A stretch of DNA of 23,385 bases from positions 1-23,385 of the IMG/VR virus record IMGVR_UViG_3300036985_003371; one strand, 5' to 3'. The position numbers and the translations under genes are program-made. The DNA is from a virus. How positions within the stretch are numbered: position 1 is the first letter of the stretch; every line of letters starts with the position of its first letter. The notes under the pieces were generated by a model, which was given only the letters and a program-made list of their open reading frames with translations, searched no databases and had not been told where the DNA came from. Below, piece after piece: positions 6,580 to 13,822 of this stretch.

Positions 6580-6674
6580 ACGAAGAATTGCTGAAATACT
6601 ATATCGCCCTGCAACCGAAGTTCGGGGAGGTGATGGGTGATTTCCAAGTTGGGGACTATGCGAACCAGAGTTGA
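6576..6674 (+). CDS. Small ORF, 32 aa; probable N-terminal part of a broken phage gene
   Basis: ATG 6576 has a strong GAAGGAGG site seven bases upstream. The sequence MNEELLKYYIALQPKFGE followed by FQVGDY resembles the N-terminus of a small phage protein family whose members start with KYIALQPKFGEW and VGD. In those homologues the protein continues with an IPRxID...LWGM block, which here lies in another frame from 6671. The stop at 6672-6674 overlaps a TTG at 6671. Either the gene has a frameshift or the two parts are translated by coupling. Confidence 0.5.
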   Translation: MNEELLKYYIALQPKFGEVMGDFQVGDYANQS

Positions 6675-6935
6675 TAACAGAAGAAATAATTTCTGATCTT
6701 AATAGCATTGATACATTTCAAGACTGGAAAGATAAATGGATCATTGTCCCCCGCACCATTGACGATTCCAGCAAAGAGGCGCAAAGGAGGAGTCTGTGGG
6801 GGATGGTGAAAGGTGGTTACAAGCGATTATCGTACAATCCCGGAATGACACCAAAGTACATGTTTGAATATTTCAGAGAGGATACTATGGAAACCTTGTT
6901 TGGGGATTCTCCCACCGAATTCGGAGACGATAATT

Positions 6936-7109
6936 CTATTTTCCCGTCTTGTCGTGATCCTTCGCCAGCGCTCCAAGAGCCGCAATTCCCGCGATTATGG
7001 CAATCTGATTCGGCTCGATGGTCCCATTCTGGACGGCGGTTATCGCTGCATATATTCCCGCCGTGGCACATCCGGCTAAAGTCGTTTTCCAGCTTTTCAA
7101 CCAGTTCAT
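6936..7109 (-). CDS. Small holin-like membrane protein (57 aa)
   Basis: A minus-strand ATG (7109) lies behind AAGGAGG, and the frame ends at TAG 6936-6938. The product has two hydrophobic segments, about residues 9-26 (TTLAGCATAGIYAAITAV) and 35-50 (QIAIIAGIAALGALAK), then a short polar tail DHDKTGK. Small phage proteins with two such spans and a KDxDKTG ending are common in lysis regions and are probably holins or holin partners. It is the last gene of the late operon, after the SleB-like hydrolase and DUF1353 genes, which supports a lysis role. The exact function is inferred. Confidence 0.65.
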   Translation of the reverse strand: MNWLKSWKTTLAGCATAGIYAAITAVQNGTIEPNQIAIIAGIAALGALAKDHDKTGK

Positions 7110-7127
7110 TATGTTGCCTCCTTTTTT

Positions 7128-7154
7128 GCCCGACGCGCTCGTTCGGGCATTTTT
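7128..7154 (+). terminator. Plus-strand intrinsic terminator at the convergent junction
   Basis: GCCCGA (7128-7133) and TCGGGC (7143-7148) form a stem with a 9-base loop, followed by ATTTTT (7149-7154). On the plus strand this fits an intrinsic terminator that would stop early transcripts running into the late operon. On the minus strand the hairpin is followed by A's and the ribosome site of the 57-aa gene, so late transcription should pass. Confidence 0.65.
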
Positions 7155-7566
7155 ATGGTGCCGTCAAAATCGGGTAAGGATTCGCGCCTTTTTTAGCTGC
7201 TCCTTTTGCGAGATGATCAACTCCCGCAAAATAATACCACGCCCGAAGCTTCCCCATGCCGTCCTGGATGCAAATCTCGCGCAACATGTGATCTGCAACG
7301 CACCGTAAGTTATCCGTGATCAGCCCCATCCGCATCAACTGATACAAGGCATCATGCACTAATCCGCCGCGCATATTTGTCCGGTCGTTCCACGCCGGGC
7401 CAGAGCATCCATCCCATGCATAGCCGCTTTTAATGGTTAGCACGCCCTCGCAGTTCAGGGAGATAAACTCGGTGGCGATATCGTAGCCAGGAATGCATAT
7501 TCGCAACGAGTACGTCTCGGCAAGCTGAAATTTGTATCCCTCCCGGTATTTTATGACCGGCATCAT
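7153..7566 (-). CDS. DUF1353 phage protein
   Basis: The 137-residue product shows the DUF1353 (PF07087) pattern: GYAWDGCSGP (residues 48-57), then HDALYQLMRMG (71-81) and a C-terminal region with YYFAGVDHLAKG. Proteins of this family lie in phage lysis or tail-end regions and their role is unknown; a peptidase-like or membrane-associated role has been suggested only by context. The start overlaps the hydrolase stop by four bases (ATGA), and a second ATG follows directly. Confidence 0.85.
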   Translation of the reverse strand: MMPVIKYREGYKFQLAETYSLRICIPGYDIATEFISLNCEGVLTIKSGYAWDGCSGPAWNDRTNMRGGLVHDALYQLMRMGLITDNLRCVADHMLREICIQDGMGKLRAWYYFAGVDHLAKGAAKKGANPYPILTAP

Positions 7567-8090
7567 TCAAACCATTCGTGCCGGCCAATGATCAAGACGG
7601 ATTTCATTCCAGACGCGAGCCATTTCTTTTTCGTCTCCCCGGCCACCTGCGGATTCAGGTATTGCATGGCCGTGGTATTCCGTGCAATCCTCCCCGTGAT
7701 CATGCCGTCGGCTATATCGTAGCATTCTCGCAACGCTGCGAACCTCTGCAAGGCCGCGTCAAAATCGTTGGAGATATTCACGAGGTGCGGATAGTTCGGA
7801 TCGTTGGAAAGGTAGCAAGAGAACTGATAAGGCCACAGGCACACTTCCCTGATGGTCTTACCGTCCCATTCCCGATGATCAACACGCTCAAGGATGGTTG
7901 AGCCTACACCTATACGCCCTTCCCTTGATTCTCCCCGTGCCTCCGCCCACATTGTCAGCGCCATCAATTGCGTATCGTTCAGGGCATGGAAGATGGTTTC
8001 TTTAGCTTCATATTTCTCATGCGCCGTCGCCGTCGCCGTCGTTGCCGGTGGTATCGTCGCTTTTTTTGGCCTTCCTCTTGTTTCTGCCAT
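7563..8090 (-). CDS. SleB-like cell-wall hydrolase (endolysin)
   Basis: The 175-residue protein has the Hydrolase_2 (PF07486) core: MWAEARGESREGRIGVGSTI (residues 47-66), TIREVCLWPYQFSCY, and a C-terminal ADGMITGR with NTTAMQYLNP. E50 in WAEARGE is the expected catalytic acid. The family cleaves peptidoglycan glycan strands, so this is the probable endolysin. There is no signal peptide or membrane span, so release would need a holin, for which the 57-aa protein downstream is a candidate. Residues about 10-25 form a low-complexity Ala/Thr linker encoded by a short ACGGCG repeat. The ribosome site is GGGAG. Confidence 0.85.
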   Translation of the reverse strand: MAETRGRPKKATIPPATTATATAHEKYEAKETIFHALNDTQLMALTMWAEARGESREGRIGVGSTILERVDHREWDGKTIREVCLWPYQFSCYLSNDPNYPHLVNISNDFDAALQRFAALRECYDIADGMITGRIARNTTAMQYLNPQVAGETKKKWLASGMKSVLIIGRHEWFE

Positions 8091-8116
8091 TGTTTGTCTC
8101 CCTTACAGGTTAAAAA

Positions 8117-11100
8117 TTATTTTTCGATGATTATTTTCCCGTCGGTCACTGTGACATTTCCCGTTCCGACATTTCGTTCAACAAACACCTCGAAATAATC
8201 GTTTTTGCTTGCATCAACGCGAGCCTCAGGCATCAAAGTTAAAACCTCGCCGCCTTTGATTCCAGACTTGAATTTTGAATAAGAAACGAGATTGTTATTT
8301 TTGTAAATGTACGTGGACCATGTGGTGTCACTCACGGAAGCGGGGTCAAGCGTCAAGTACGCTTTGACGTTCAAATTCGCGTTTTCATTGCCAACATAGG
8401 TGAAAGTTCCGTTTGAATTAAATGTGACCCGTTCAGTTGAAACATTTGTCCATGTCGCATTTACCTTGTAGACAGTGTTGTCGTTGGTGACTGTTGTCGC
8501 CGTTCCATTATTTTCAAAACCTGAGAAGTTCATAATCGCTGAATCCGAAATGTTGCCAACGTTATTGAATTTAAAGCCGACCGTTTGCTGAGTGTTGCTC
8601 GACGCGGCAAATGCTTTTGTTGAGTCAGTAATCGAGCCGTTATGATTTGAGACGGGTGAATTGAATGTTGTCGCAGTATCGAATTTGTAGGCAAAAACAT
8701 TCGTTCCGGTGTTGTTCAGGATGAGCTTTTCAAGCTGAATCGAGCCTTGAGTCGTTCCGCCGAAAGTAAATAGAGTTCCAGGGGCAGACATCCCGTTGGG
8801 AATGTCAATTGACTGGATATTGATCCCTTTATTATTGGTGAAGGTAGCACCACCGGCAAGCTGACCGGCCAACGTCAAATCGAGTTTTTCAATCGAGAGC
8901 GTCCAACCATTATTTGTTCCGAGAGTGTTTCCAGTTCCCAACATCGCCATCTCGTTGATGATGAAGAAGGCGGTTTGGGTTGTTGTCGCTGAAATGTAAG
9001 TCGCATTATTGGCCGTCAAAGTGACTGCATTGAACCGGACAACCGAGCCGAGAGTAGTGTTCGATATATCCATCATCGTTGCTGTTCCGGTATATGCGAG
9101 ATTGCTGTCCTGAAAATATGCGCTTCCGGTTGCGGAAATCTTTTGAGTCGAAGTGATGTTAGCATTCGAGATTCTTGTCCTGTTCGAGAGCGCAAGCTCA
9201 TCGGTCAACGAAAGTTGGACGCCCGGATTGAAAACATATTCGGTATTCGTGGCAAGGGTGATTTTCCCGGTTACCGCTGCCGGTAAATCGGTAACGTCGT
9301 TGACGTAAACCGTGGCGATTGATTTCTGAGCAGTCCAATCAGACCCATCATAAAGGTCAATCACCTTGCTTGTCGAGTTGTAAACTCCAACACCTGCGGT
9401 AGCTCCGGTCAAGGCCTCTCTTTGCGTGTTTGTAAGCACAGGATGAGGGCGGGTATAGGTTGTGGTTGTGACGGTTGTCGGGGTTGCGTCAAGATCGGCA
9501 CCGGGAGTTGTCGTCTTGATGCCGATCTTTCCTGCAAAATAATTATAGGCATTCGCGTCGCTCGCATAGAAAGAGTACGGCGTATTTGTCTGCGTCCCCG
9601 CCGTAATGTCTCCGACATAATATCCGTAGGAATTTGTTATCGTGCCGGAATTTGTCAAAGAGGTGTGATTTCCGTACCAATTCCCAACCGTTCCAGAATT
9701 GTTTCCAAATTGGTTTTTTAACCCGTAAGCATTAGCAATAGTATTCCCGACATTAATGCTCTCGACAAAATACGCATTAGCGTTATTGATTGCCCTACCA
9801 CCCGAACCTTGCAGGGTAAGTGTCGTTCTATTTCCGTACACAGACGTAATAGTTCCGGTTCCCGCCGAGCCTGTCGTCACATCTATTCTATTTCCGTACA
9901 AACTCGACAAGGCTCCGGTTCCTAAAAAGTTAGCTTGAGCGCTTAACCCTTGAAGAGTTGCGTTACTTATCCCCGACATCGCCGTTGAATTTGTGGCAGG
10001 AACAGTTAAAATACTCTTTTGAGCGCTGATTGTTTTGGTCCCCGAATATGTGGCCGGGTCAAAAGTATAATCAGCAAGAAATCCATTGCTACTTCCAGTT
10101 GGATTTAATACCTGATTTATTTGCAAAAGATGAGTCGGATAATTTGAGCCGCCGCTTGAATCAGTATAAGGAGTTGTCGTTGGTATTGCGATTTGATGAA
10201 GAGGAGCCTGGGGGGATGGAGTCCCAAGTCCAACATTACCAGAAAAAGAAACCCCCTCACTTCCGTCAGTGGTTTTGATTGCGAGGATGCCGGTTTTCCC
10301 GGCTGAATCGAAAGAAAGAGCAGTCGCTTGATTGTCTTGAAGCAGCCAGTTCGGGTTGCTTGTGAGACTTGAGATATCACCACCTGCCAGAGATATAGCG
10401 TAATTTGCCAAACCGCCAGAAGCTTGAACGCTTGCCCCTACATTCGCGCCACCTGCATGAGTATCAAGTGACCGGAAATAACCACCAATAGCGGCTCCGG
10501 TATCAGCAGAGGCGGAAACCTTACCCACTCCCGCAACGCCCCGACCAGACTGCGTTCCGGTTGTTGCGCCTACGCCTCCGATGCCTGTTGCCGTATCCGT
10601 ACCGCTTGAAACAGCCTCTCCGATTGTGCCTATATTGCCCGTGTAGGTGTGGCCGGTATTGCCAGCGGAGCCGATTATTTTAGCAAGAGGAAAGTCAGTA
10701 AAGGAAGATGTCGCTCCGATCCTCAAACCCTTTAAGGTGTTGTCCCAAAACAAGTCAGCATTGCTCTGCGAGAACGCACCGCTGGCCCCGGAGAAAAGCA
10801 GTGACCCGGCGGTCAGGTAGGATAGGTTGACGGTTGTCCCTGTGTCGGTAAGCTGAGAGTCCCCGATACTATTTGCCGTGGTGAATTTGGGAATATAGGT
10901 AGGCGTCCCGGAAATGCTCGACCCGCCAGTGGGGATGATCGACCCATTCCACATCAACGTCCCGTTGTTGTTGTACAGCGTAGATAATGTGCTTAATGGG
11001 ACTGCCTGATTCATGTATATTCCAGCGTTGCCACCGTTCACCCCGGTTATGGTCATACCGCCGACGACGGAGGGGTTTTCCTGAAATGGCTTAAAATATA

Positions 11101-11170
11101 TCGTATCGGCTGCCGAGGATGCCGCAAAAATCAATAAAGCCAGAAAGAACGTAGATAGGCGCTTGAACAT
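8117..11170 (-). CDS. Fibre-like secreted protein with signal peptide (1017 aa)
   Basis: Residues 1-21 form a typical Sec signal peptide: basic MFKR, hydrophobic LSTFFLALLIFAASSA, and small residues before a likely cut near A20/A21. The rest is Gly/Ser/Thr/Asn-rich and beta-rich. An N-terminal part (residues about 75-110) reads GTPTYIPKFTTANSIGDSQL, a motif found before the repeats of many phage and environmental fibre proteins. The middle (about 640-880) has beta-helix-like repeats with many Asn and Thr. The C-terminal 130 residues resemble a jelly-roll domain. Membrane spans other than the signal are absent. By position it would be a tail fibre, but a signal peptide is unexpected for a virion part assembled in the cytoplasm. 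AAGGAGG precedes ATG 11170. Confidence 0.7.
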   Translation of the reverse strand: MFKRLSTFFLALLIFAASSAADTIYFKPFQENPSVVGGMTITGVNGGNAGIYMNQAVPLSTLSTLYNNNGTLMWNGSIIPTGGSSISGTPTYIPKFTTANSIGDSQLTDTGTTVNLSYLTAGSLLFSGASGAFSQSNADLFWDNTLKGLRIGATSSFTDFPLAKIIGSAGNTGHTYTGNIGTIGEAVSSGTDTATGIGGVGATTGTQSGRGVAGVGKVSASADTGAAIGGYFRSLDTHAGGANVGASVQASGGLANYAISLAGGDISSLTSNPNWLLQDNQATALSFDSAGKTGILAIKTTDGSEGVSFSGNVGLGTPSPQAPLHQIAIPTTTPYTDSSGGSNYPTHLLQINQVLNPTGSSNGFLADYTFDPATYSGTKTISAQKSILTVPATNSTAMSGISNATLQGLSAQANFLGTGALSSLYGNRIDVTTGSAGTGTITSVYGNRTTLTLQGSGGRAINNANAYFVESINVGNTIANAYGLKNQFGNNSGTVGNWYGNHTSLTNSGTITNSYGYYVGDITAGTQTNTPYSFYASDANAYNYFAGKIGIKTTTPGADLDATPTTVTTTTYTRPHPVLTNTQREALTGATAGVGVYNSTSKVIDLYDGSDWTAQKSIATVYVNDVTDLPAAVTGKITLATNTEYVFNPGVQLSLTDELALSNRTRISNANITSTQKISATGSAYFQDSNLAYTGTATMMDISNTTLGSVVRFNAVTLTANNATYISATTTQTAFFIINEMAMLGTGNTLGTNNGWTLSIEKLDLTLAGQLAGGATFTNNKGINIQSIDIPNGMSAPGTLFTFGGTTQGSIQLEKLILNNTGTNVFAYKFDTATTFNSPVSNHNGSITDSTKAFAASSNTQQTVGFKFNNVGNISDSAIMNFSGFENNGTATTVTNDNTVYKVNATWTNVSTERVTFNSNGTFTYVGNENANLNVKAYLTLDPASVSDTTWSTYIYKNNNLVSYSKFKSGIKGGEVLTLMPEARVDASKNDYFEVFVERNVGTGNVTVTDGKIIIEK

Positions 11171-11181
11171 TTTAACCCTCC

Positions 11182-11577
11182 TTATTTGAGCGTGTAGAGC
11201 GTCAGAGTGACCGTCCCGGCACTACCGGGGACCCCGGATAGCGTAACATCAAGAGTCGTTATCCCATCAACAGGGAAATTGACCGAAAAATCCGTTATGA
11301 CGTAAGCGTTGCCTTTGACAAGTCCGGCCTTCTGGTACACCGCAACGCCATCCTGATTGATGATCGAAAACGTTGCAGTCACGGCATTAGTAAAAGCCGG
11401 AAGCTCAACCAGCGCCAGCGCTACGGCTCCGACGGCCTGGACGTTCGTGCGTCCGTATGTGCTGCTTGCCGTAAAAGCAAGGGAGGTCGGCCCGTATTTT
11501 ATAGCCACCCCACTGATAGCAGTCCCATGCGTTAGCAAGATAAATAATGCCACAACTAAACATGCCAATCTCTTCAT
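11182..11577 (-). CDS. Small secreted beta-sandwich-like protein (131 aa)
   Basis: The N-terminus is a clear signal peptide (MKRLACLVVALFILLTHGTA, likely cleavage near residue 20-23). The mature part of about 110 residues is beta-rich, with NAVTATFSIINQDGVAVYQK and a C-terminal TTLDVTLSGVPGSAGTVTLT. The pattern suggests a small immunoglobulin-like or jelly-roll fold. It overlaps the upstream membrane-protein gene by four bases and precedes the fibre-like gene by 11 bases, so the two exported proteins are co-expressed and may form one structure. No family is recognised. Confidence 0.65.
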   Translation of the reverse strand: MKRLACLVVALFILLTHGTAISGVAIKYGPTSLAFTASSTYGRTNVQAVGAVALALVELPAFTNAVTATFSIINQDGVAVYQKAGLVKGNAYVITDFSVNFPVDGITTLDVTLSGVPGSAGTVTLTLYTLK

Positions 11578-11852
11578 TTTTCTTTCTCCTTCCGTGCGCT
11601 CAGAGTTATAAGGGTTATTTGTTCCTCTCGTATTCTATCCATTTTCAACAAAATATCATCCTGTTTTTTTTCAAACTTTCTCAGCGTTTCCTTTAATTCC
11701 GCCGCTGAATTTTTACTCACGGCGATTTCCTTGCTATTGTCAATCGTTGCCGTCGAAATCCACAAAAACCACGAAGCCGTGATAGTTATGCATACACCAA
11801 TCACTATTTTAAAAAAAGATTTTCCGTCTGCACGCCTATCACATTCGTTCAT
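11574..11852 (-). CDS. Membrane-anchored coiled-coil protein, holin- or spanin-like (92 aa)
   Basis: After a polar start (MNECDRRADGKS) comes one membrane span at about residues 13-34 (FFKIVIGVCITITASWFLWI), then a long charged coiled coil (about 45-92: AAELKETLRKFEKKQDD, MDRIREEQ). A single span plus coiled coil is typical of XhlA-like proteins and of inner-membrane spanins of phage lysis modules; the sequence does not decide between them. It overlaps the secreted-protein gene by four bases (ATGA). The ribosome site is poor. Confidence 0.6.
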   Translation of the reverse strand: MNECDRRADGKSFFKIVIGVCITITASWFLWISTATIDNSKEIAVSKNSAAELKETLRKFEKKQDDILLKMDRIREEQITLITLSARKEKEK

Positions 11853-11879
11853 GTAGATATTGCATTTCTTTTCTATTTG

Positions 11880-12167
11880 CTATTCATTCCTACTGTTCGT
11901 GTCAGCGCGAATGATGTCTAAAATGTCCTGTCGAGAGCTAAATCCCATCCTCTTCCACTTTGGCATAGGAGCGGAGACGGTTTCCGTGACCACATTGGTC
12001 ATTTGTCCAGCTTCGTCCATATCATAACTGACCACCCTTTCCATCGTATCGTCTTGTAGGTCATGGACCGCTTGCAGGTCAGCCAAAGCTTGCTCTTTAC
12101 ATTCCGGCAGGGACAGCAGGTTGATAAAATCCTGTTTCGTTGCTACGTGTTTCGGATATCCTTTCAT
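11880..12167 (-). CDS. Conserved small phage protein, 95 aa
   Basis: ATG 12167 follows AAGGAG. The start MKGYPKHVATKQDFINLLSL and the C-terminal GFSSRQDILDII resemble small phage proteins encoded beside tail-fibre genes. Function is unknown; a fibre-assembly or chaperone role would be a guess from position. It begins 26 bases after the stop of the orphan variable-region copy, so it was probably downstream of a complete variable-protein gene at some time. Confidence 0.6.
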   Translation of the reverse strand: MKGYPKHVATKQDFINLLSLPECKEQALADLQAVHDLQDDTMERVVSYDMDEAGQMTNVVTETVSAPMPKWKRMGFSSRQDILDIIRADTNSRNE

Positions 12168-12192
12168 TGCATTCTCCTTGTAATTGTTATCG

Positions 12193-12315
12193 TTAAAGCG
12201 GCTCCGTAATGAAGCGTGCGCCTACGGAGGCAGTCGCAGTCCACCGATAGCTATATAGAGTCCGGGACCGAGAACCGGCATAGGTGGAATTGTCCCAATT
12301 GCCGCCCGCGATCAG
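12193..12315 (-). repeat. Second copy of the variable region (VR-B)
   Basis: These 41 codons (including stop) align without gaps with 12413-12535. They begin with an identical 15-bp block (CTGATCGCGGGCGGC). Many fixed codons differ only at the third base, showing age, while NNY codons differ at first and second bases. It is therefore a second variable region rather than the template: where the copies differ, adenine is found sometimes in one and sometimes in the other. Confidence 0.8.
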
Positions 12316-12355
12316 CGCCTCGTCCTGACCTTTTAGCCTATTCGGGATTACTCCC

Positions 12356-12375
12356 AAAAACCGCGACGTGTCGCG
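12356..12375 (-). terminator. Hairpin with T5 between the two variable-region copies
   Basis: On the minus strand CGCGACACGTCGCG is an inverted repeat (5-bp stem CGCGA/TCGCG with a CACG tetraloop), followed by G and TTTTT. It lies about 38 bases past the stop of the variable protein. It could be an intrinsic terminator. In known DGRs a GC-rich hairpin or cruciform just downstream of the variable region also assists mutagenic homing, and this one has a fitting place and tetraloop. Confidence 0.5.
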
Positions 12376-12412
12376 TGCTCACGTTTTGTCGTGTTCTGGC
12401 AACGGACACGTA

Positions 12413-12535
12413 TTATAAAGGCTCCGACGCGAAGCGCGCCCCGAGAAAGGAAGCCGTAGACCAGCGATAGTAAGCCGCATACCGGCAACGCGACCCGGCA
12501 TTCGTGGAATAGTCCCAAATGCCGCCCGCGATCAG
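12413..12535 (-). repeat. Variable region of the DGR target (VR-A)
   Basis: These are the last 41 codons of the variable protein. Codons 6, 9, 12, 17, 19, 21, 22, 23, 26, 28 and 30 all have the form NNT or NNC, as expected if AAT or AAC codons in a template were copied with random bases opposite adenine. In ten of these eleven codons the third base is the same in VR-B, whereas 13 of the 22 first and second bases differ. Confidence 0.8.
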
Positions 12536-13822
12536 CTTGACATCACCCCCGGTGTAAAGACTTCCCTTGCTACCAGGAAGATCAACCCAAGCTGGTGTGG
12601 CGGGATAATAAGATTGGTCGAGCAACCATTGATACAGAGCCCCGCAGCAATCCTCGCAGCCGATGTTTGAGACCATCCGGCGGCCTGCCGAATCATTATG
12701 ACCACCAGTGGTTCCAGGGTCCGCACTCCCAGAGATATTGGTTTCTTCGTTTGATCCTGCGGCGAGAGATGTAAATTCATGGTCAGAAGAAAGTCTCTTC
12801 CCGACTGCATGGCCGTCGTCAACAAAGTCCATCCAGTTGCGTGTGTCAGAAATGGTTCCTCCGTTCACGGAGGTGGTAGAGGCTCCCGTACCACTTGCCA
12901 GATAAATATCCACCCATTTCTGTGTGGCGCTGTCGTACACCAGGCCGACATTGATCAAGTTCTTTGCCCGGTGCTTGAGATCCCAAATGGAAGCGGGGAG
13001 AATATCTTTCTGGGCGTAATTGGTAAGAGCATGCCCGGAAATCGTCCCTACTGCCACGCATAGCGTGTGAAAACCGCCGATCTTGCGCGAATGTGCCGCG
13101 TCAAAACCCGTAGGGTTAGTGGAGTTTGCCGAAACCTTGAAGGAGAGAGTGGTGCCATCAGTGCAGGCATAAATGTAATAGTCAGTTCCAGCGGCCAATG
13201 ATCCAGTATCAAGATCGTTAACCGAGGAAACGTCAAAGGAGGGATAAATCACGAGACTTGTGTCTCCGATTTCGAACGGTATTCGGTAAGAGTCGGGATT
13301 GATAACAACTTTCGTATGGTCCGTGCTGTGCGCTGTTACCAGCCTTAAATTCTTCATCCCCCAGTAAGATTGATCAACTTTCAACGATGCTGTAGGCGTG
13401 AAAAACGCTCTCTTGTCGGTGATGTGTATATTCAGAATTGATGCCTGTCCGACCGTGACGGAGATTAACGACACGGGAACTTTGCCCGTTGGCAGGACTG
13501 GCGGCACCGGGGACGGATCGGCTACCCCGGTGATGATTGACAGCGCTCCGGTATAGCAATCAATGACCGCCATGTCGATTCTGGAATCAGCAACGGGGGC
13601 CGTAATTGCTGACGATGTCTGCGCTCCCTGGCTGACGACCACGCCATCAACGAGGATTTCACCAGGGTCAATTGTCATCGTCATTGCAGCCGGAGATGAT
13701 TCGTGAGGCGCGAAGGCACGGCCTATCGTTGATAAAACGCTGGTTGCCCCGTCTATATTGGCCTTGTAGGTTGCCGAATTTTGGGTGGTAAAGTCTGGTT
13801 GTGCAAATGTTGCAACTGCCAT
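12413..13822 (-). CDS. Mtd-like variable receptor-binding protein (DGR target)
   Basis: The 469-residue protein starts at ATG 13822 after AAGGAG. The N-terminal half resembles phage baseplate or fibre adaptors (ATFAQPDFTTQNSATYKANI, then a beta-rich domain). From about residue 260 it carries a pattern typical of phage DGR target proteins: DILPASIWDLKHRAK, KWVDIYLASGTGA, NWMDFVDDGHAVGKRL, AAGSNEETNISGSADPGTTG, SNIGCEDCCGALYQW, and GGDVKLIAGG before the final variable segment ending GARFASEPL. This is the C-type-lectin-like fold used by Mtd of Bordetella phage BPP-1, which displays variable side chains on a fixed frame to bind host receptors. Variable residues here would be 435, 438, 441, 446, 448, 450-452, 455, 457 and 459. 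It directly follows the tail-tip gene, as expected of a receptor-binding protein. Confidence 0.85.
   Translation of the reverse strand: MAVATFAQPDFTTQNSATYKANIDGATSVLSTIGRAFAPHESSPAAMTMTIDPGEILVDGVVVSQGAQTSSAITAPVADSRIDMAVIDCYTGALSIITGVADPSPVPPVLPTGKVPVSLISVTVGQASILNIHITDKRAFFTPTASLKVDQSYWGMKNLRLVTAHSTDHTKVVINPDSYRIPFEIGDTSLVIYPSFDVSSVNDLDTGSLAAGTDYYIYACTDGTTLSFKVSANSTNPTGFDAAHSRKIGGFHTLCVAVGTISGHALTNYAQKDILPASIWDLKHRAKNLINVGLVYDSATQKWVDIYLASGTGASTTSVNGGTISDTRNWMDFVDDGHAVGKRLSSDHEFTSLAAGSNEETNISGSADPGTTGGHNDSAGRRMVSNIGCEDCCGALYQWLLDQSYYPATPAWVDLPGSKGSLYTGGDVKLIAGGIWDYSTNAGSRCRYAAYYRWSTASFLGARFASEPL

Larger units (their letters stand above)
6671..7177 (+). pseudogene. Frame-shifted continuation of the 6576 gene; real coding part probably ends near 6935
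   Basis: The frame opens with TTG at 6671 and no nearby ribosome site. Residues about 15-50 read like the body of the family begun at 6576: DWKDKWIIVPRTIDDS, then RRSLWGMVKGG. After about residue 90 the sequence turns to Ser/Phe/Arg-rich text with no protein-like character, where the frame runs antisense across the 57-aa minus-strand gene (6936-7109). The sensible coding part is therefore about 6671-6935, and the original stop seems lost. This suggests a gene broken by an indel and by a junction with the late operon. Confidence 0.4.
12193..12378 (-). pseudogene. Orphan C-terminal fragment of a DGR-type variable protein
   Basis: An open frame of 61 residues lies between the stop of the variable-protein gene and the next gene. 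It has no ATG and no ribosome site; a TTG at 12357 is the only plausible start. It reads LGVIPNRLKGQDEALIAGGN, then WDNSTYAGSRSR, YRW, and ends GARFITEPL. The last 40 residues align without gaps to the last 40 of the upstream protein (24 of 40 identical). It looks like the 3' remnant of a second variable-protein gene, or a spare cassette that could recombine into the first. The next gene's ribosome site lies directly after its stop. Confidence 0.75.

Noticed and set aside
6864-7308. Plus-strand frames across the lysis genes
   Set aside because: They lie antisense to the 57-aa and DUF1353 genes, which have strong ribosome sites and family patterns.
12193-12315. VR-B as the DGR template repeat
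   Set aside because: In a template, adenine should be present wherever the copies differ. Several differing positions have adenine only in VR-A or in neither copy, and no RT gene lies nearby.
12216-12470. Plus-strand 84-codon frame across the variable-region copies
   Set aside because: It is antisense to the two homologous variable regions and has no family-like content.
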